A DNA stretch of 64,000 nucleotides from DASPSR01 sp035516175 (lineage in GTDB: Bacteria; Nitrospirota; UBA9217): the NCBI GenBank assembly GCA_035516175.1, contig DATJAO010000060.1, forward strand, positions 1 to 64,000. The letters run 5' to 3'. A program made the position numbers and the translations under genes. Under the pieces are notes generated by a model. It searched no databases, was not told the origin of the DNA, and saw only the letters and a program-made list of their open reading frames with translations. Positions 17,205 to 25,485 of the stretch are shown one piece after another; the stretch's first letter is position 1; each line of letters opens with the position of its first letter.

Positions 17205-17339
17205 ATGAGAAAGGATCGCAGGCATGATTTTACCGCAGTAAAGAGCCAGCCCATTTTGACGACAGAGATAGGAACGGCAGAGGTTATTTTGTTTTTGATT
17301 GGCGCAGTTCTTTTTTTAACGATCGGCAGCCTCCCATAG
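17205..17339 (+). CDS. 44-residue single-pass membrane protein
   Basis: An ATG preceded by GGGAGGAC starts four bases after the flippase-like gene. The product has a basic head (MRKDRRHDFTAVKSQP) and one clear membrane helix (AEVILFLIGAVLFLTIG). It is probably translated as part of the lipid operon and may be an accessory to the flippase-like protein. No named family is recognised. Confidence 0.6.
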   Translation: MRKDRRHDFTAVKSQPILTTEIGTAEVILFLIGAVLFLTIGSLP

Positions 17340-17434
17340 GTTCATGAGGACTGCCTCCAGGGATACTTTTTGTTCATGATATTGATATAGTCGCAGCTAG
17401 CATAGAACGATATGCCTTGCCAAAGGAGATGACC

Positions 17435-18313
17435 ATGAATACTGCACAGGATAAGTCGCCGCCCTTCAGGAATAAGAGGAGCCTCTCCCCCGTGTGTTCG
17501 CCCTCGCATGCAAAAGGTGCGGCACTTGATACGATGAGACAGGGGCCTGCGAAACCGGACTGGCTGAAATCTCCGGTCATCATCAAGGCGACCCGTGAAG
17601 CAGGATTAACTCTGTACGAGATCCTCGGCATGGCAGAACTTATGCGCGTGGCATATGAAAAGGGAGAGATTGAAATCCTGCACAGCCGTCTTGCACTCCT
17701 TCTGTCCCAAGCCGGGGACCTGTCATCTGCCCTTACCAATATTCTCGAACTCTCAAAGCTCGAGACAGAACAGGCGACAATAACCTGCCAATACTTTGAT
17801 ATTGTGGCACTGCTCCAAGACGTTTCTCATGCAGCACGGCTGAGCATCGGGCAAAAACCGGTAAAAGTGATGGACGTCGACGCCCGAGGCCCCGTCACAA
17901 TCCTTTCAGATCCGGGGAACGTCCGTAAGATCATGATGGGGCTCATCAGCAATGCAGCAAAATTCACCGATAGAGGGCGGATCGCATTGATTCTGAATAA
18001 AGACGAGTACAATATAAGGCTTATCATCACGGACACGGGCAGAGGAATGACTGCGGAGCAGATGAACGCCGCTTTTGCTCCTTCCGATATACGCGTGCAT
18101 GCTGAAAAGAATGATCATGCCGTATCGTGGCTCGGACTCAGAACGATCAGGAATCTTGTAAAACTGCTGGAAGGCAGCATTACCGTTTCGAGCAAGGTCG
18201 GCGAGGGAACTATCGTTGAGGTTTCCCTCCCGATCGAGCCGTCGGAGAGCATAACGGAATCATGCCGGCGGATGGGCAACGAACTGCCGTGTGCTTGCGA
18301 TGGGCTGCACTGA
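17435..18313 (+). CDS. Histidine-kinase-like protein lacking the phospho-acceptor histidine
   Basis: The start at 17435 has AAAGGAG six bases upstream (292 residues). Residues about 45-110 form a dimerisation helix pair like HisKA, ending in the familiar ILELSKLET. In the H-box the usual SHExRTPLNxILG reads TREAGLTLYEILG, so Arg54 replaces histidine. The ATPase domain is present: N-box LISNAAKFT, G1 DTGRGM, weaker G2 (SWLGLRTIRN) and SSKVGEGTIVEVSLP. Without the histidine it cannot autophosphorylate in the normal way; it may be a scaffold, phosphatase or partner of the neighbouring receiver-kinase. There is no sensor or membrane domain. It probably ends the lipid operon. Confidence 0.8.
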   Translation: MNTAQDKSPPFRNKRSLSPVCSPSHAKGAALDTMRQGPAKPDWLKSPVIIKATREAGLTLYEILGMAELMRVAYEKGEIEILHSRLALLLSQAGDLSSALTNILELSKLETEQATITCQYFDIVALLQDVSHAARLSIGQKPVKVMDVDARGPVTILSDPGNVRKIMMGLISNAAKFTDRGRIALILNKDEYNIRLIITDTGRGMTAEQMNAAFAPSDIRVHAEKNDHAVSWLGLRTIRNLVKLLEGSITVSSKVGEGTIVEVSLPIEPSESITESCRRMGNELPCACDGLH

Positions 18314-18637
18314 GATTGCCCAATGTTCCGATCAAGATTCGATGCGAAAAACCATTCGTGATGCTGTTTGCAGATAAGGAGAATAACATTACAGCCGTTG
18401 TAAAATCTTTTGCGTACAACACCAGTCAAACAGAAGTTGCTATCGCATTCTACTGCAATCTGTTCAGCGATATAGTTACTGAGAATCTCTGTTTGCTGCG
18501 GAAAAGAGAACTGAGCAGTGCAGGCGTTTTTTTCTGTGAAGAGTGCGACCGCAGAGACGGCAGAACGCTCCCTCAAGATTGCCAGAAAGATGTCATGATG
18601 TGGGAACCAGGGCATGACAGGCCCTGATCACCCTCTT

Positions 18638-18718
18638 GGAGCGGCCTGGACACACAACGCTAGAGAATGGCCCCCCTCCATTATCCCCAGTGTGTCTCGG
18701 CCGCTCCGGGCTTTTTCG
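18638..18718 (+). terminator. Long hairpin with T-run, possible terminator
   Basis: Arms GGAGCGGCC (18638-18646) and GGCCGCTCC (18699-18707) pair perfectly. Inner arms GGACACAC and GTGTGTCT extend the stem. It is followed by GGGCTTTTTCG. The loop is about 30 bases with its own GC-rich core. It lies just upstream of the next Pho promoter and probably ends the lipid operon; a small structured RNA is possible. Confidence 0.6.
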
Positions 18719-18726
18719 TAATCTAT

Positions 18727-18771
18727 ATTTAATACTTCCGTAATAATCCTGTAACAAAAAAACGCTATTCT
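18727..18771 (+). promoter_or_regulatory. Pho-box promoter of the receiver-kinase gene
   Basis: TTAA at 18729, GTAA at 18740 and GTAA at 18751 are spaced by 11 bases, and TATTCT at 18766 is the -10, 15 bases after the last GTAA. The regulator gene starts at 18818, so phosphate control of a signalling gene is indicated. Confidence 0.75.
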
Positions 18772-18817
18772 GCAAGCTGTGTATGCCAATTTACCTCCTC
18801 CATGAAACAGGTCACCC

Positions 18818-19927
18818 ATGCATGAACAGGTTCTCATTGTTGAGGACGAACAAGATGTAGTTGAGCTCCTTCGCTATAATCTAGAGAAAGAAAACTATCG
18901 GGTGCTCGTAGCGCACAGCGGCGAAGAAGCTATAGCGATCGTCCCGTGCCAGATGCCGGATGTCGTTTTGTTGGACATCATGCTCCCGGAGCTGAATGGT
19001 TGGGAAGTATGCCGGATACTCAGGGAGGGCGCCAACGGGAAATCCGTGCCGATCATCATGCTTACGGCCCTCTCATCTGAAGAGGCCCGCATACAAGGTC
19101 TTACCCTTGGTGCTGATGATTATGTGTCAAAACCCTTCTCCATCAGGGAACTCATGCTCAAAATACGGAAGTTGATCAATCGGCAACGGACGCTCAAAAT
19201 GATCCAAGCGAAGACGCAGGAACAGGATACGTCCTTAAGATACTTGGTCCACGAGCTGAAGAACTCCATAAATGTGATCGGCGGTTTCTCCGCCCTTGGG
19301 CTCCGGAAGGAAGGAGCCCAAGATTATCTTAGAACGATCAATGTCGCTGCCGCACACGCTGAGAGCCTTCTTAACGATGCATCACTTCTCTCCCGGCTCG
19401 AGAACAAGCAAGGTTCATTGCCTATGGAGTCTCTTGATATCGGCTCCATAGTCGATGAAGTGGTCGATGTCTTCCGCGATACGGCAAAGAACAGGCAGAT
19501 CGAGATAGTTTTGGAGAATAAAACATCCTCCCTCATTACAGGGAACAGCACTGCTGTCAGACAGGTTTTGATGAACCTGCTTTCCAATGCAGTGAAGTAT
19601 AATCGTCACGGCGGCAGGGTCTGGATGACCGTGGAAAGAATACATGATGGGATAGACATCTCGATAACGGACGAGGGATGCGGGATACTATGCGACGAGA
19701 TCCCCAAGATCTTCAATAAATTCTATCGAGCCGACGGGAGCGAACAGATCAAAGGAGCGGGACTTGGGCTCTATATCGTCAAGCTCCTAATCGAAGCCAT
19801 GGGCGGAAACATCAGTGCTGTGAGCAGACCTGGAGTCGGAAGCACGTTCACGGTATCCTTTCAAAAACCGAACGCGATTAACGAGGATCCGGATAAAAGC
19901 AAAGAACAAGTCGCCCCTGCTTCATAA
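18818..19927 (+). CDS. Receiver domain fused to histidine kinase
   Basis: The 369-residue protein begins with a response-regulator receiver (1-120) with acidic pocket VEDEQD, phospho-acceptor Asp53 (VVLLDIMLPE), MLTALSS and KPFSIREL, close to OmpR/PhoB-type receivers. A linker leads to a HisKA domain with His145 (LVHELKNSIN) and an ATPase domain (LLSNAVKYN, DEGCGI, FNKFYRADGSEQIKGAGLGLYIVKLL). There is no DNA-binding output and no membrane segment. Such receiver-kinases usually relay phosphate within a network. Its Pho-type promoter and position before pstS suggest a part in phosphate sensing. The ribosome site is weak. Confidence 0.9.
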   Translation: MHEQVLIVEDEQDVVELLRYNLEKENYRVLVAHSGEEAIAIVPCQMPDVVLLDIMLPELNGWEVCRILREGANGKSVPIIMLTALSSEEARIQGLTLGADDYVSKPFSIRELMLKIRKLINRQRTLKMIQAKTQEQDTSLRYLVHELKNSINVIGGFSALGLRKEGAQDYLRTINVAAAHAESLLNDASLLSRLENKQGSLPMESLDIGSIVDEVVDVFRDTAKNRQIEIVLENKTSSLITGNSTAVRQVLMNLLSNAVKYNRHGGRVWMTVERIHDGIDISITDEGCGILCDEIPKIFNKFYRADGSEQIKGAGLGLYIVKLLIEAMGGNISAVSRPGVGSTFTVSFQKPNAINEDPDKSKEQVAPAS

Positions 19928-19974
19928 AATCATGGAGAAGAATATTCGTCAGGAGTGAATTGCGACCCGTGGAG

Positions 19975-20430
19975 ATGCGTAATTATTCTGACACTAAGCG
20001 TTCCTTTTACCATGATCATCAGGCAGGTCTTAGACATCTTCTTCAACGCCGTCAACCTTGATGTTCCTGCTGTGGCGGATGGGAAAGAACTGTGACGCTC
20101 GTCATAAGACCGAAAATCGTGCTCAAGCTGTTTCATCGGTTCGGATTCGCACTCTACAGAAAGAATCCCCTTATCACAAAGCCGATACTAACCAGCTGGT
20201 CATCAACCAGCATGAGCGGCTTGATCTCGCCACCGATAAAAATTCGACAGCAAATCTTTCGTGGTCTATGATGACATTATCGTGGTCGACCGAGCTGGCT
20301 ATTTTAAAGGGCTTCTGTCGGTGAAACACATCGTGACCCAGCACAGCTCGGCATATGAAATACAAAGGGGGATATTGCTGGGCATCGGCAGAAGGTCTTG
20401 CATTATCTCGGTATAGCGACGGCCAATCAC
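19975..20430 (+). pseudogene. Decayed CBS-pair / c-di-GMP signalling gene fragment
   Basis: Three frames carry pieces of one protein type. First RQVLDIFFNAVNLDVPAV (near 20018-20075), then LFHRFGFALYRKNPLITKP (near 20126-20185), then VVYDDIIVVDRAGYFKGLL continuing SVKHIVTQHSS (20261-20350). In order they match a CBS pair as found in GGDEF/EAL-type regulators. Frame changes and a stop at 20237 show it is broken. The rest of the parent gene is absent. Confidence 0.6.
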
Positions 20431-20673
20431 GCTACAAGGAACACACGGCATGAGGCGGTCATGAACAGCTGGTAAGCATTGTAGCAACCAATGGCACATC
20501 ACAACAGGTCCCCGCACCAGCATCCCAACGGGTTTTGAACTCAGGTCGGATCTGTTTGCGAGCACCGTAATGATTCCTTGGGGAGATAGAGAAGAAAACG
20601 ACAAAAGTGCAACTTCCTGAACAATGTTTTGCAGTACGGGAAAGTATTGAAACATGGTATGCTACCTCGCGTA

Positions 20674-20719
20674 ATTGTAACATAATTGTAATATTACTGT
20701 AACAATTCCTTGGTATATA
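20674..20719 (+). promoter_or_regulatory. Pho-box promoter of pstS
   Basis: Three GTAA cores at 20677, 20688 and 20699 are spaced exactly 11 bases (ATTGTAACATA, ATTGTAATATT, ACTGTAACAAT). The -10 TATATA is at 20714, 15 bases after the last core. This is the strongest of the seven boxes and sits before the classical PhoB target pstS, which anchors the interpretation of the others. Confidence 0.85.
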
Positions 20720-20754
20720 GTGTGTATTCAAAATCTTATAGGAGGAGATTCAAA

Positions 20755-21762
20755 ATGAAAAAAATTGCAGCACTTGTATTAACCGTAGTATTGGCAGTAG
20801 CAACCGGAGCGTTCGCCGATGAGATGCTGAACGGCGCAGGGGCTACCTTCCCCTACCCCGTATATTCAGCGTGGGCAAATGAGTACAACAGGGTTACCGG
20901 CGTGAAACTGAACTATCAGTCCATCGGCTCCGGTGGCGGAATCAAGCAGATCACCGAGCGAACCGTGGATTTCGGTGCGTCTGACAAGCCGCTCACGCCG
21001 GAAGAGCTCGCCAAGGACAATCTGCTCCAGTTCCCCGCCGTGATCGGTGGCGTCGTGCCAGTGGTCAATATCCCCGGTATAAAGGCGGGACATTTAAGGC
21101 TCGATTCAGAAGCCATGTGCAAAATCTACCTGGGTGAAATCAAAAACTGGAGCGATCCCAAGATCAAGGAACTGAATCCGAAGGTCAATCTCCCGAACAG
21201 CGAGATCACTGTTGTCCATCGCTCCGACGGCTCCGGGACGACCGCCATCTTTACGGATTATTTGAACGATGTGTGCCCGGCCTGGAAGGAAAAAGTCGGC
21301 TCCGGCACCTCAGTGAGCTGGCCAGTGGGCATCGGCGGAAAAGGGAACGAAGGCGTAGCCAACTACGTTCAACAGACCGCGAACTCCATCGGCTATGTGG
21401 AATTCGCCTATGCGAAGCAGAACAACCTTGCCCATGCATCCCTCAAGAACCATGCCGGCACCTTCGTAGAACCGAGCTTCGCGAGTTTTGAAGACGCCGC
21501 CGCTTCAGCAAACTTCGACCCGAAACAGCATTTCTACCTTTGGCTCAATGATTCACCGGGGAAAGATTCTTGGCCCATCGCGGGTGCCACGTTCATCCTC
21601 CTGGCGAAGGAGAAAAAAGAGTCAAACATGAAGGTAGTCAAATTCTACGGCTGGGCGTTCAAGAACGGGGATGGCAAGGCAAAAGAACTCATTTATGTCC
21701 CCCTCCCGAAATCGCTAAAAGACAAAATAGAAGGCTACTGGAAATCGAACGAAATCCAGTAG
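20755..21762 (+). CDS. pstS: Phosphate ABC transporter substrate-binding protein
   Basis: Starting at the ATG at 20755 after GGAGGAG, the 335-residue product has a signal peptide (MKKIAALVLTVVLAVATGAFA) and the PstS fold. Phosphate-binding motifs are NGAGATFPYP, IGSGGGIKQI, FGASDKPL and HRSDGSGTT. It binds phosphate in the periplasm and delivers it to PstCA. A hairpin terminator between pstS and pstC probably allows extra PstS to be made. The three-repeat Pho box lies just upstream. Confidence 0.97.
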   Translation: MKKIAALVLTVVLAVATGAFADEMLNGAGATFPYPVYSAWANEYNRVTGVKLNYQSIGSGGGIKQITERTVDFGASDKPLTPEELAKDNLLQFPAVIGGVVPVVNIPGIKAGHLRLDSEAMCKIYLGEIKNWSDPKIKELNPKVNLPNSEITVVHRSDGSGTTAIFTDYLNDVCPAWKEKVGSGTSVSWPVGIGGKGNEGVANYVQQTANSIGYVEFAYAKQNNLAHASLKNHAGTFVEPSFASFEDAAASANFDPKQHFYLWLNDSPGKDSWPIAGATFILLAKEKKESNMKVVKFYGWAFKNGDGKAKELIYVPLPKSLKDKIEGYWKSNEIQ

Positions 21763-21802
21763 AACAGCATAATAAGAGATATAAAAAAGAAGTTGAAATG
21801 TT

Positions 21803-21848
21803 CGGGTCGGGTATATATACTATCTATATCCGACCCGTTTAATTTTTT
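21803..21848 (+). terminator. Partial terminator between pstS and pstC
   Basis: CGGGTCGG (21803-21810) pairs perfectly with CCGACCCG (21830-21837), with further A/T pairing in the loop and a TTTAATTTTTT run after it. It would stop a fraction of transcripts after pstS, giving more PstS than channel proteins. Confidence 0.8.
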
Positions 21849-21881
21849 CATCATCTACAGCAGTGCAGAAAGGGCCGTTCA

Positions 21882-22823
21882 TTGGTCATTTCCTCTAAGA
21901 AAAATATATATGATCTGTTTTTCTCCTTTCTCACCGCCATTGCGGCCCTTACCGTCATCATTTTCATCATCGGAATTTTGGTGGTCCTTGTCAAGGAGTC
22001 TTCACTCGCGCTAAGGAAGTTCGGCCTCGTAAATTTTTTAACCTCAACGACCTGGAACCCCGTGACAGGCATCTTTGGCGCGGCAACCACGATTTACGGC
22101 ACCTTCGTTACGACTGGCCTCGCCCTGCTCTTCGCCATACCCACTGCCATCGGCATTGCTGTCTTCGTGACCGAAATCGCGCCAAATTTTCTCAAAAGTC
22201 CTATTGGGATCGCGATAGAACTGCTGGCCGCGATACCTAGCATCATTTACGGCATGTGGGGGCTCTTCACCCTGGCGCCCATCATGTCGAAGTATGTCGA
22301 GCCGGCACTCCAAAATACTGTCGGAAAACTGCCTCTCGTCGGCATCCTGTTTCAGGGCACTCCGCTGGGCATTGATATCCTGACCGCGAGCGTCATCCTC
22401 GGCATCATGATAATTCCGTTTACTGCAAGCATCGCACGCGATTCTTTCAATCTAACCCCCGCCGTGGTCAAGGAATCAGCCTATGCCATCGGAGCAACAC
22501 AGTGGGAAGTTGTGAAAAACGTGGTCCTCCCCTACTCCAAACTGGGCGTATTCGGAGGGGTCGCGCTGTCCCTGGGACGGGCATTGGGCGAGACCATGGC
22601 TGTGGCCTTTGTCCTTGGCAACAACCACAAGATTGCCACATCGCTCCTTGATGCCGCCTCTACCATCACCGTAAGCCTTGCGAATGAATTTACAGAGGCG
22701 GACAGTGACATATATCTTTCCTCTCTCTATTATCTGGCGCTCGTACTGTTCGTGATGAGCTTTATTATCCTGGCCATATCAAAGTTCTTTCTTCTGAAGG
22801 CCGAGAGGAAATACTCGCGATGA
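21882..22823 (+). CDS. pstC: Phosphate ABC transporter permease PstC
   Basis: The frame starts at TTG (21882) with AGAAAGGG about eight bases upstream; 313 residues. Six transmembrane helices and the permease loop YAIGATQWEVVKNVVLPYSKLGVFGGVALSLGRALGETMAV identify PstC. It forms the membrane channel with PstA. Its stop overlaps the pstA start (ATGA), so the two are coupled. Confidence 0.95.
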   Translation: MVISSKKNIYDLFFSFLTAIAALTVIIFIIGILVVLVKESSLALRKFGLVNFLTSTTWNPVTGIFGAATTIYGTFVTTGLALLFAIPTAIGIAVFVTEIAPNFLKSPIGIAIELLAAIPSIIYGMWGLFTLAPIMSKYVEPALQNTVGKLPLVGILFQGTPLGIDILTASVILGIMIIPFTASIARDSFNLTPAVVKESAYAIGATQWEVVKNVVLPYSKLGVFGGVALSLGRALGETMAVAFVLGNNHKIATSLLDAASTITVSLANEFTEADSDIYLSSLYYLALVLFVMSFIILAISKFFLLKAERKYSR

Positions 22824-23662
22824 ACCTCGAGAAGAAAAGAAAGCTTGAGAGTTTCGCCGCGCTCGCACTGAGCGGCCTTGCCGCCGCGGTGGGCCTGTTT
22901 TGGCTCATTTACATCCTGTTCGATGTCCTCGTCAACGGAATAGGCGCGTTGAAGTTGAGCCTTTTCTTCAATGACCCAGCCCCCGCCGGTGTCGAGGGCG
23001 GTGGGCTCAGAAATGCCTTTGTCGGACAGTTGATGATAACCTCTGCCGCTACGCTGATCGGCGTGCCCGTGGGCATCCTGGGCGGGACTTTTCTCGCGGA
23101 GTACGCGCGAGGTAGAAAAATCTCCAGGGTCATCAGCATTCTTTCTGACATCATGGTCAGTGTGCCCTCCATTGTGGTCGGGGCTTTTGTCTACGCGATC
23201 CTTATTCGTCCGCTTCACCATTTCAGCGGCTGGTCAGGGGCGTTTGCGCTTTCGATCATCATGATCCCTGTGGTTCTCCGGACCACGGAAGACATGCTGT
23301 CGCTGGTGCCATGGACATTGCGGGAAGCGGCTTTTGCACTGGGAGCACCCTATTACAAAGTAATCATCCAGGTCGTATACCGCGGTGCCGCTACGGGCAT
23401 CCTGACAGGCATCCTCTTATCGATCGCCCGCGTTGCTGGCGAGACGGCGCCTCTGCTCTTTACTTCGTTCAACAACAACTTTTATTCCACGAACATGAAC
23501 GGCCCCATGGCGTCGCTCACTGTAACTATTTTCCAGTACGCCATGGGGCCCTATAAAAGCTGGCATACTCAGGCATGGGGCGCCTCATTCGTGATTACGC
23601 TATTCATCTTAGCGCTCACCATCATGGGCAGAATGATCATCAAGTGGAGGTACAAGCGTTGA
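22820..23662 (+). CDS. pstA: Phosphate ABC transporter permease PstA
   Basis: The 280-residue protein has about six membrane helices and the loop AAFALGAPYYKVIIQVVYRGAATGILTGILLSIARVAGETAPLL, the EAA motif of PstA. It overlaps pstC by four bases and pstB by four bases (TTGA), giving stoichiometric production of the channel and ATPase. Confidence 0.95.
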   Translation: MNLEKKRKLESFAALALSGLAAAVGLFWLIYILFDVLVNGIGALKLSLFFNDPAPAGVEGGGLRNAFVGQLMITSAATLIGVPVGILGGTFLAEYARGRKISRVISILSDIMVSVPSIVVGAFVYAILIRPLHHFSGWSGAFALSIIMIPVVLRTTEDMLSLVPWTLREAAFALGAPYYKVIIQVVYRGAATGILTGILLSIARVAGETAPLLFTSFNNNFYSTNMNGPMASLTVTIFQYAMGPYKSWHTQAWGASFVITLFILALTIMGRMIIKWRYKR

Positions 23663-24423
23663 TCGGCACTATTGATATCCAAGTCAGAAATCTGGATTTT
23701 TATTACAACGGAGACATCCATGCACTCCGTGCCATATCGCTTCCCATTTTCCGCAACAAGGTCACTGCCCTGATCGGTCCCTCCGGATGCGGAAAGACGA
23801 CGCTGCTCCGCTGCTTCAACCGCATGCACGACCTTTACCCCCGGCACCGATACGCCGGAGAAATCGTATTCCAGGGAAACAACATTCTCATAGAAGGATT
23901 CGACCTCATCAACCTCAGAAGCCGCATCGGCATGGTGTTTCAGAAGCCCACGCCCTTCCCCATGTCTATCGCGGAAAACATCTCCTATGGCCTTCGGCTA
24001 AAAGGGATTACCAAAAAAAGTGAACTTGTTGAACGAGTAGAGCGGGCGCTCAAGCACTCGGTGCTTTGGGAGGAAGTGAAGGACAAGCTTGACTCAGGCG
24101 CCTACGAACTATCCGGCGGCCAGCAGCAGCGCCTCTGCATCGCACGGGCGCTTGCTGTGGAACCCGAGGTCCTGCTCTTCGACGAGCCCACTTCGGCCTT
24201 AGACCCTATATCGACGGCAAAGATCGAGGAACTGGTAGTCAACTTGAAGAAGGACGTCACCATCATCATCGTCACGCACAACATGCAGCAAGCCGCCCGC
24301 GTCTCGGACATGACCGGGTTCATGTACCTGGGCGAGCTCATCGAGTTCGGCACCACCGAAAAGATATTCACAAATCCGGATAAAAAGCAGACAGATGACT
24401 ACATTACGGGAAGGTTCGGTTAA
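23659..24423 (+). CDS. pstB: Phosphate ABC transporter ATPase PstB
   Basis: I place the start at TTG 23659, inside the pstA stop, because GGAGG lies eight bases upstream and the domain begins at once (LIGTIDIQVRNLDFYY); 254 residues. Walker A is GPSGCGKTT, the signature LSGGQQQR, Walker B VLLFDEPTSALDP, and the switch histidine is in VTHNMQQA. It powers phosphate import. Upstream codons in the same frame lie within pstA and are not used. Confidence 0.95.
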   Translation: MIGTIDIQVRNLDFYYNGDIHALRAISLPIFRNKVTALIGPSGCGKTTLLRCFNRMHDLYPRHRYAGEIVFQGNNILIEGFDLINLRSRIGMVFQKPTPFPMSIAENISYGLRLKGITKKSELVERVERALKHSVLWEEVKDKLDSGAYELSGGQQQRLCIARALAVEPEVLLFDEPTSALDPISTAKIEELVVNLKKDVTIIIVTHNMQQAARVSDMTGFMYLGELIEFGTTEKIFTNPDKKQTDDYITGRFG

Positions 24424-24532
24424 CATCTTGCCGGCTCATAACTGAAAGCTCTTTGTTTATATTTTCGGAGTGATGAGTTATATTATATAATATGAGCCTT
24501 GAACGCTCGGCTTCATTAGGAAGGAGAACATC

Positions 24533-25216
24533 ATGGCAACCCAGAAAGAAATAGACCTCGAAAAACTCAAAGAGCTGATACTCAAGATGGGAGGGTTTGT
24601 CGAGGATGCCATCAAGAAATCCGTCAAGGCCTTGGTGGAGCGCGATCGGACCCTCGCAGTCGAGGTCATCGACGGCGATGCCATCATAAACAACTTCGAT
24701 GTTGATATCGAGGAGGAGTGCATCCGTTTCCTCGCCATCTGGCAGCCCACGGGCAGCAATCTCCGCTTCATCACGACCGCCATCAAGATAATCACCGACC
24801 TCGAGCGCATGGGCGACCTCGCTGTAGACATATGCGAACGCGGGATCGAACTGCTTGATGAACCGCCGCTCAAACCTTACATCGACATCCCGCGCATGGC
24901 CGATGCAGCCCAAAAAATGCTTAAGGACAGCCTCGATGCCTTCGTGGCAAAGGACGCTGACCTCGCCCTGAGCGTATGCGAGGCCGACGACTTCGTGGAT
25001 AACCTGAACCAGCAGATATTCAACGAGCTTCTCCTCTATATGCTAAAGGATCCCAAGAACATCACCCGGGCTGTCCGCCTCTCGTATATAATCAAATATC
25101 TCGAGCGCGTCGGTGACCACGCCACCAACATAGCAGAGATGGTCGTGTTTATGGTAAAGGGGAAGGTCATCCGCCACATGGCATGCGAGGCCATGCGCCA
25201 GAAAACCGAAAGCTGA
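24533..25216 (+). CDS. phoU: Phosphate signalling regulator PhoU
   Basis: The 227-residue protein has two three-helix PhoU domains, with metal motifs ERMGDLAVDI and ERVGDHATNIAE. PhoU links Pst transport activity to the sensor kinase and dampens the Pho response. AAGGAG precedes the ATG. A 14-base perfect palindrome (ATATTATATAATAT, 24480-24493) containing a TATAAT hexamer lies in the 109-base leader and may be a local promoter, but no good -35 was found. Confidence 0.95.
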   Translation: MATQKEIDLEKLKELILKMGGFVEDAIKKSVKALVERDRTLAVEVIDGDAIINNFDVDIEEECIRFLAIWQPTGSNLRFITTAIKIITDLERMGDLAVDICERGIELLDEPPLKPYIDIPRMADAAQKMLKDSLDAFVAKDADLALSVCEADDFVDNLNQQIFNELLLYMLKDPKNITRAVRLSYIIKYLERVGDHATNIAEMVVFMVKGKVIRHMACEAMRQKTES

Positions 25217-25485
25217 TAAGGCATGCCCTTGCTCCATTACGAGACCCTCTCTCCCTTATCACAAACCATCCGGACGACTCAAGAGACGCAGGCATTTCCA
25301 CCGGGAACCCCTTGAGAGCATAGATAAAATATTGACAAACCGCAGTGAGCAATGTAAAATCACTTTTTTGATTGCCGTCACCACAGTCTTGGTGCCTATT
25401 TTCGAACACTGCCATGAACAAAGCGAGAAACTTGATACTTTGTTCCCTGGGCGCATTCAGCGACAACAGCTCAATACGAAAATTC

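Noticed and set aside
18262..18627. 121-codon frame after the pseudokinase gene
   Set aside because: It overlaps the end of the real gene, lacks a ribosome site and has no recognisable fold.
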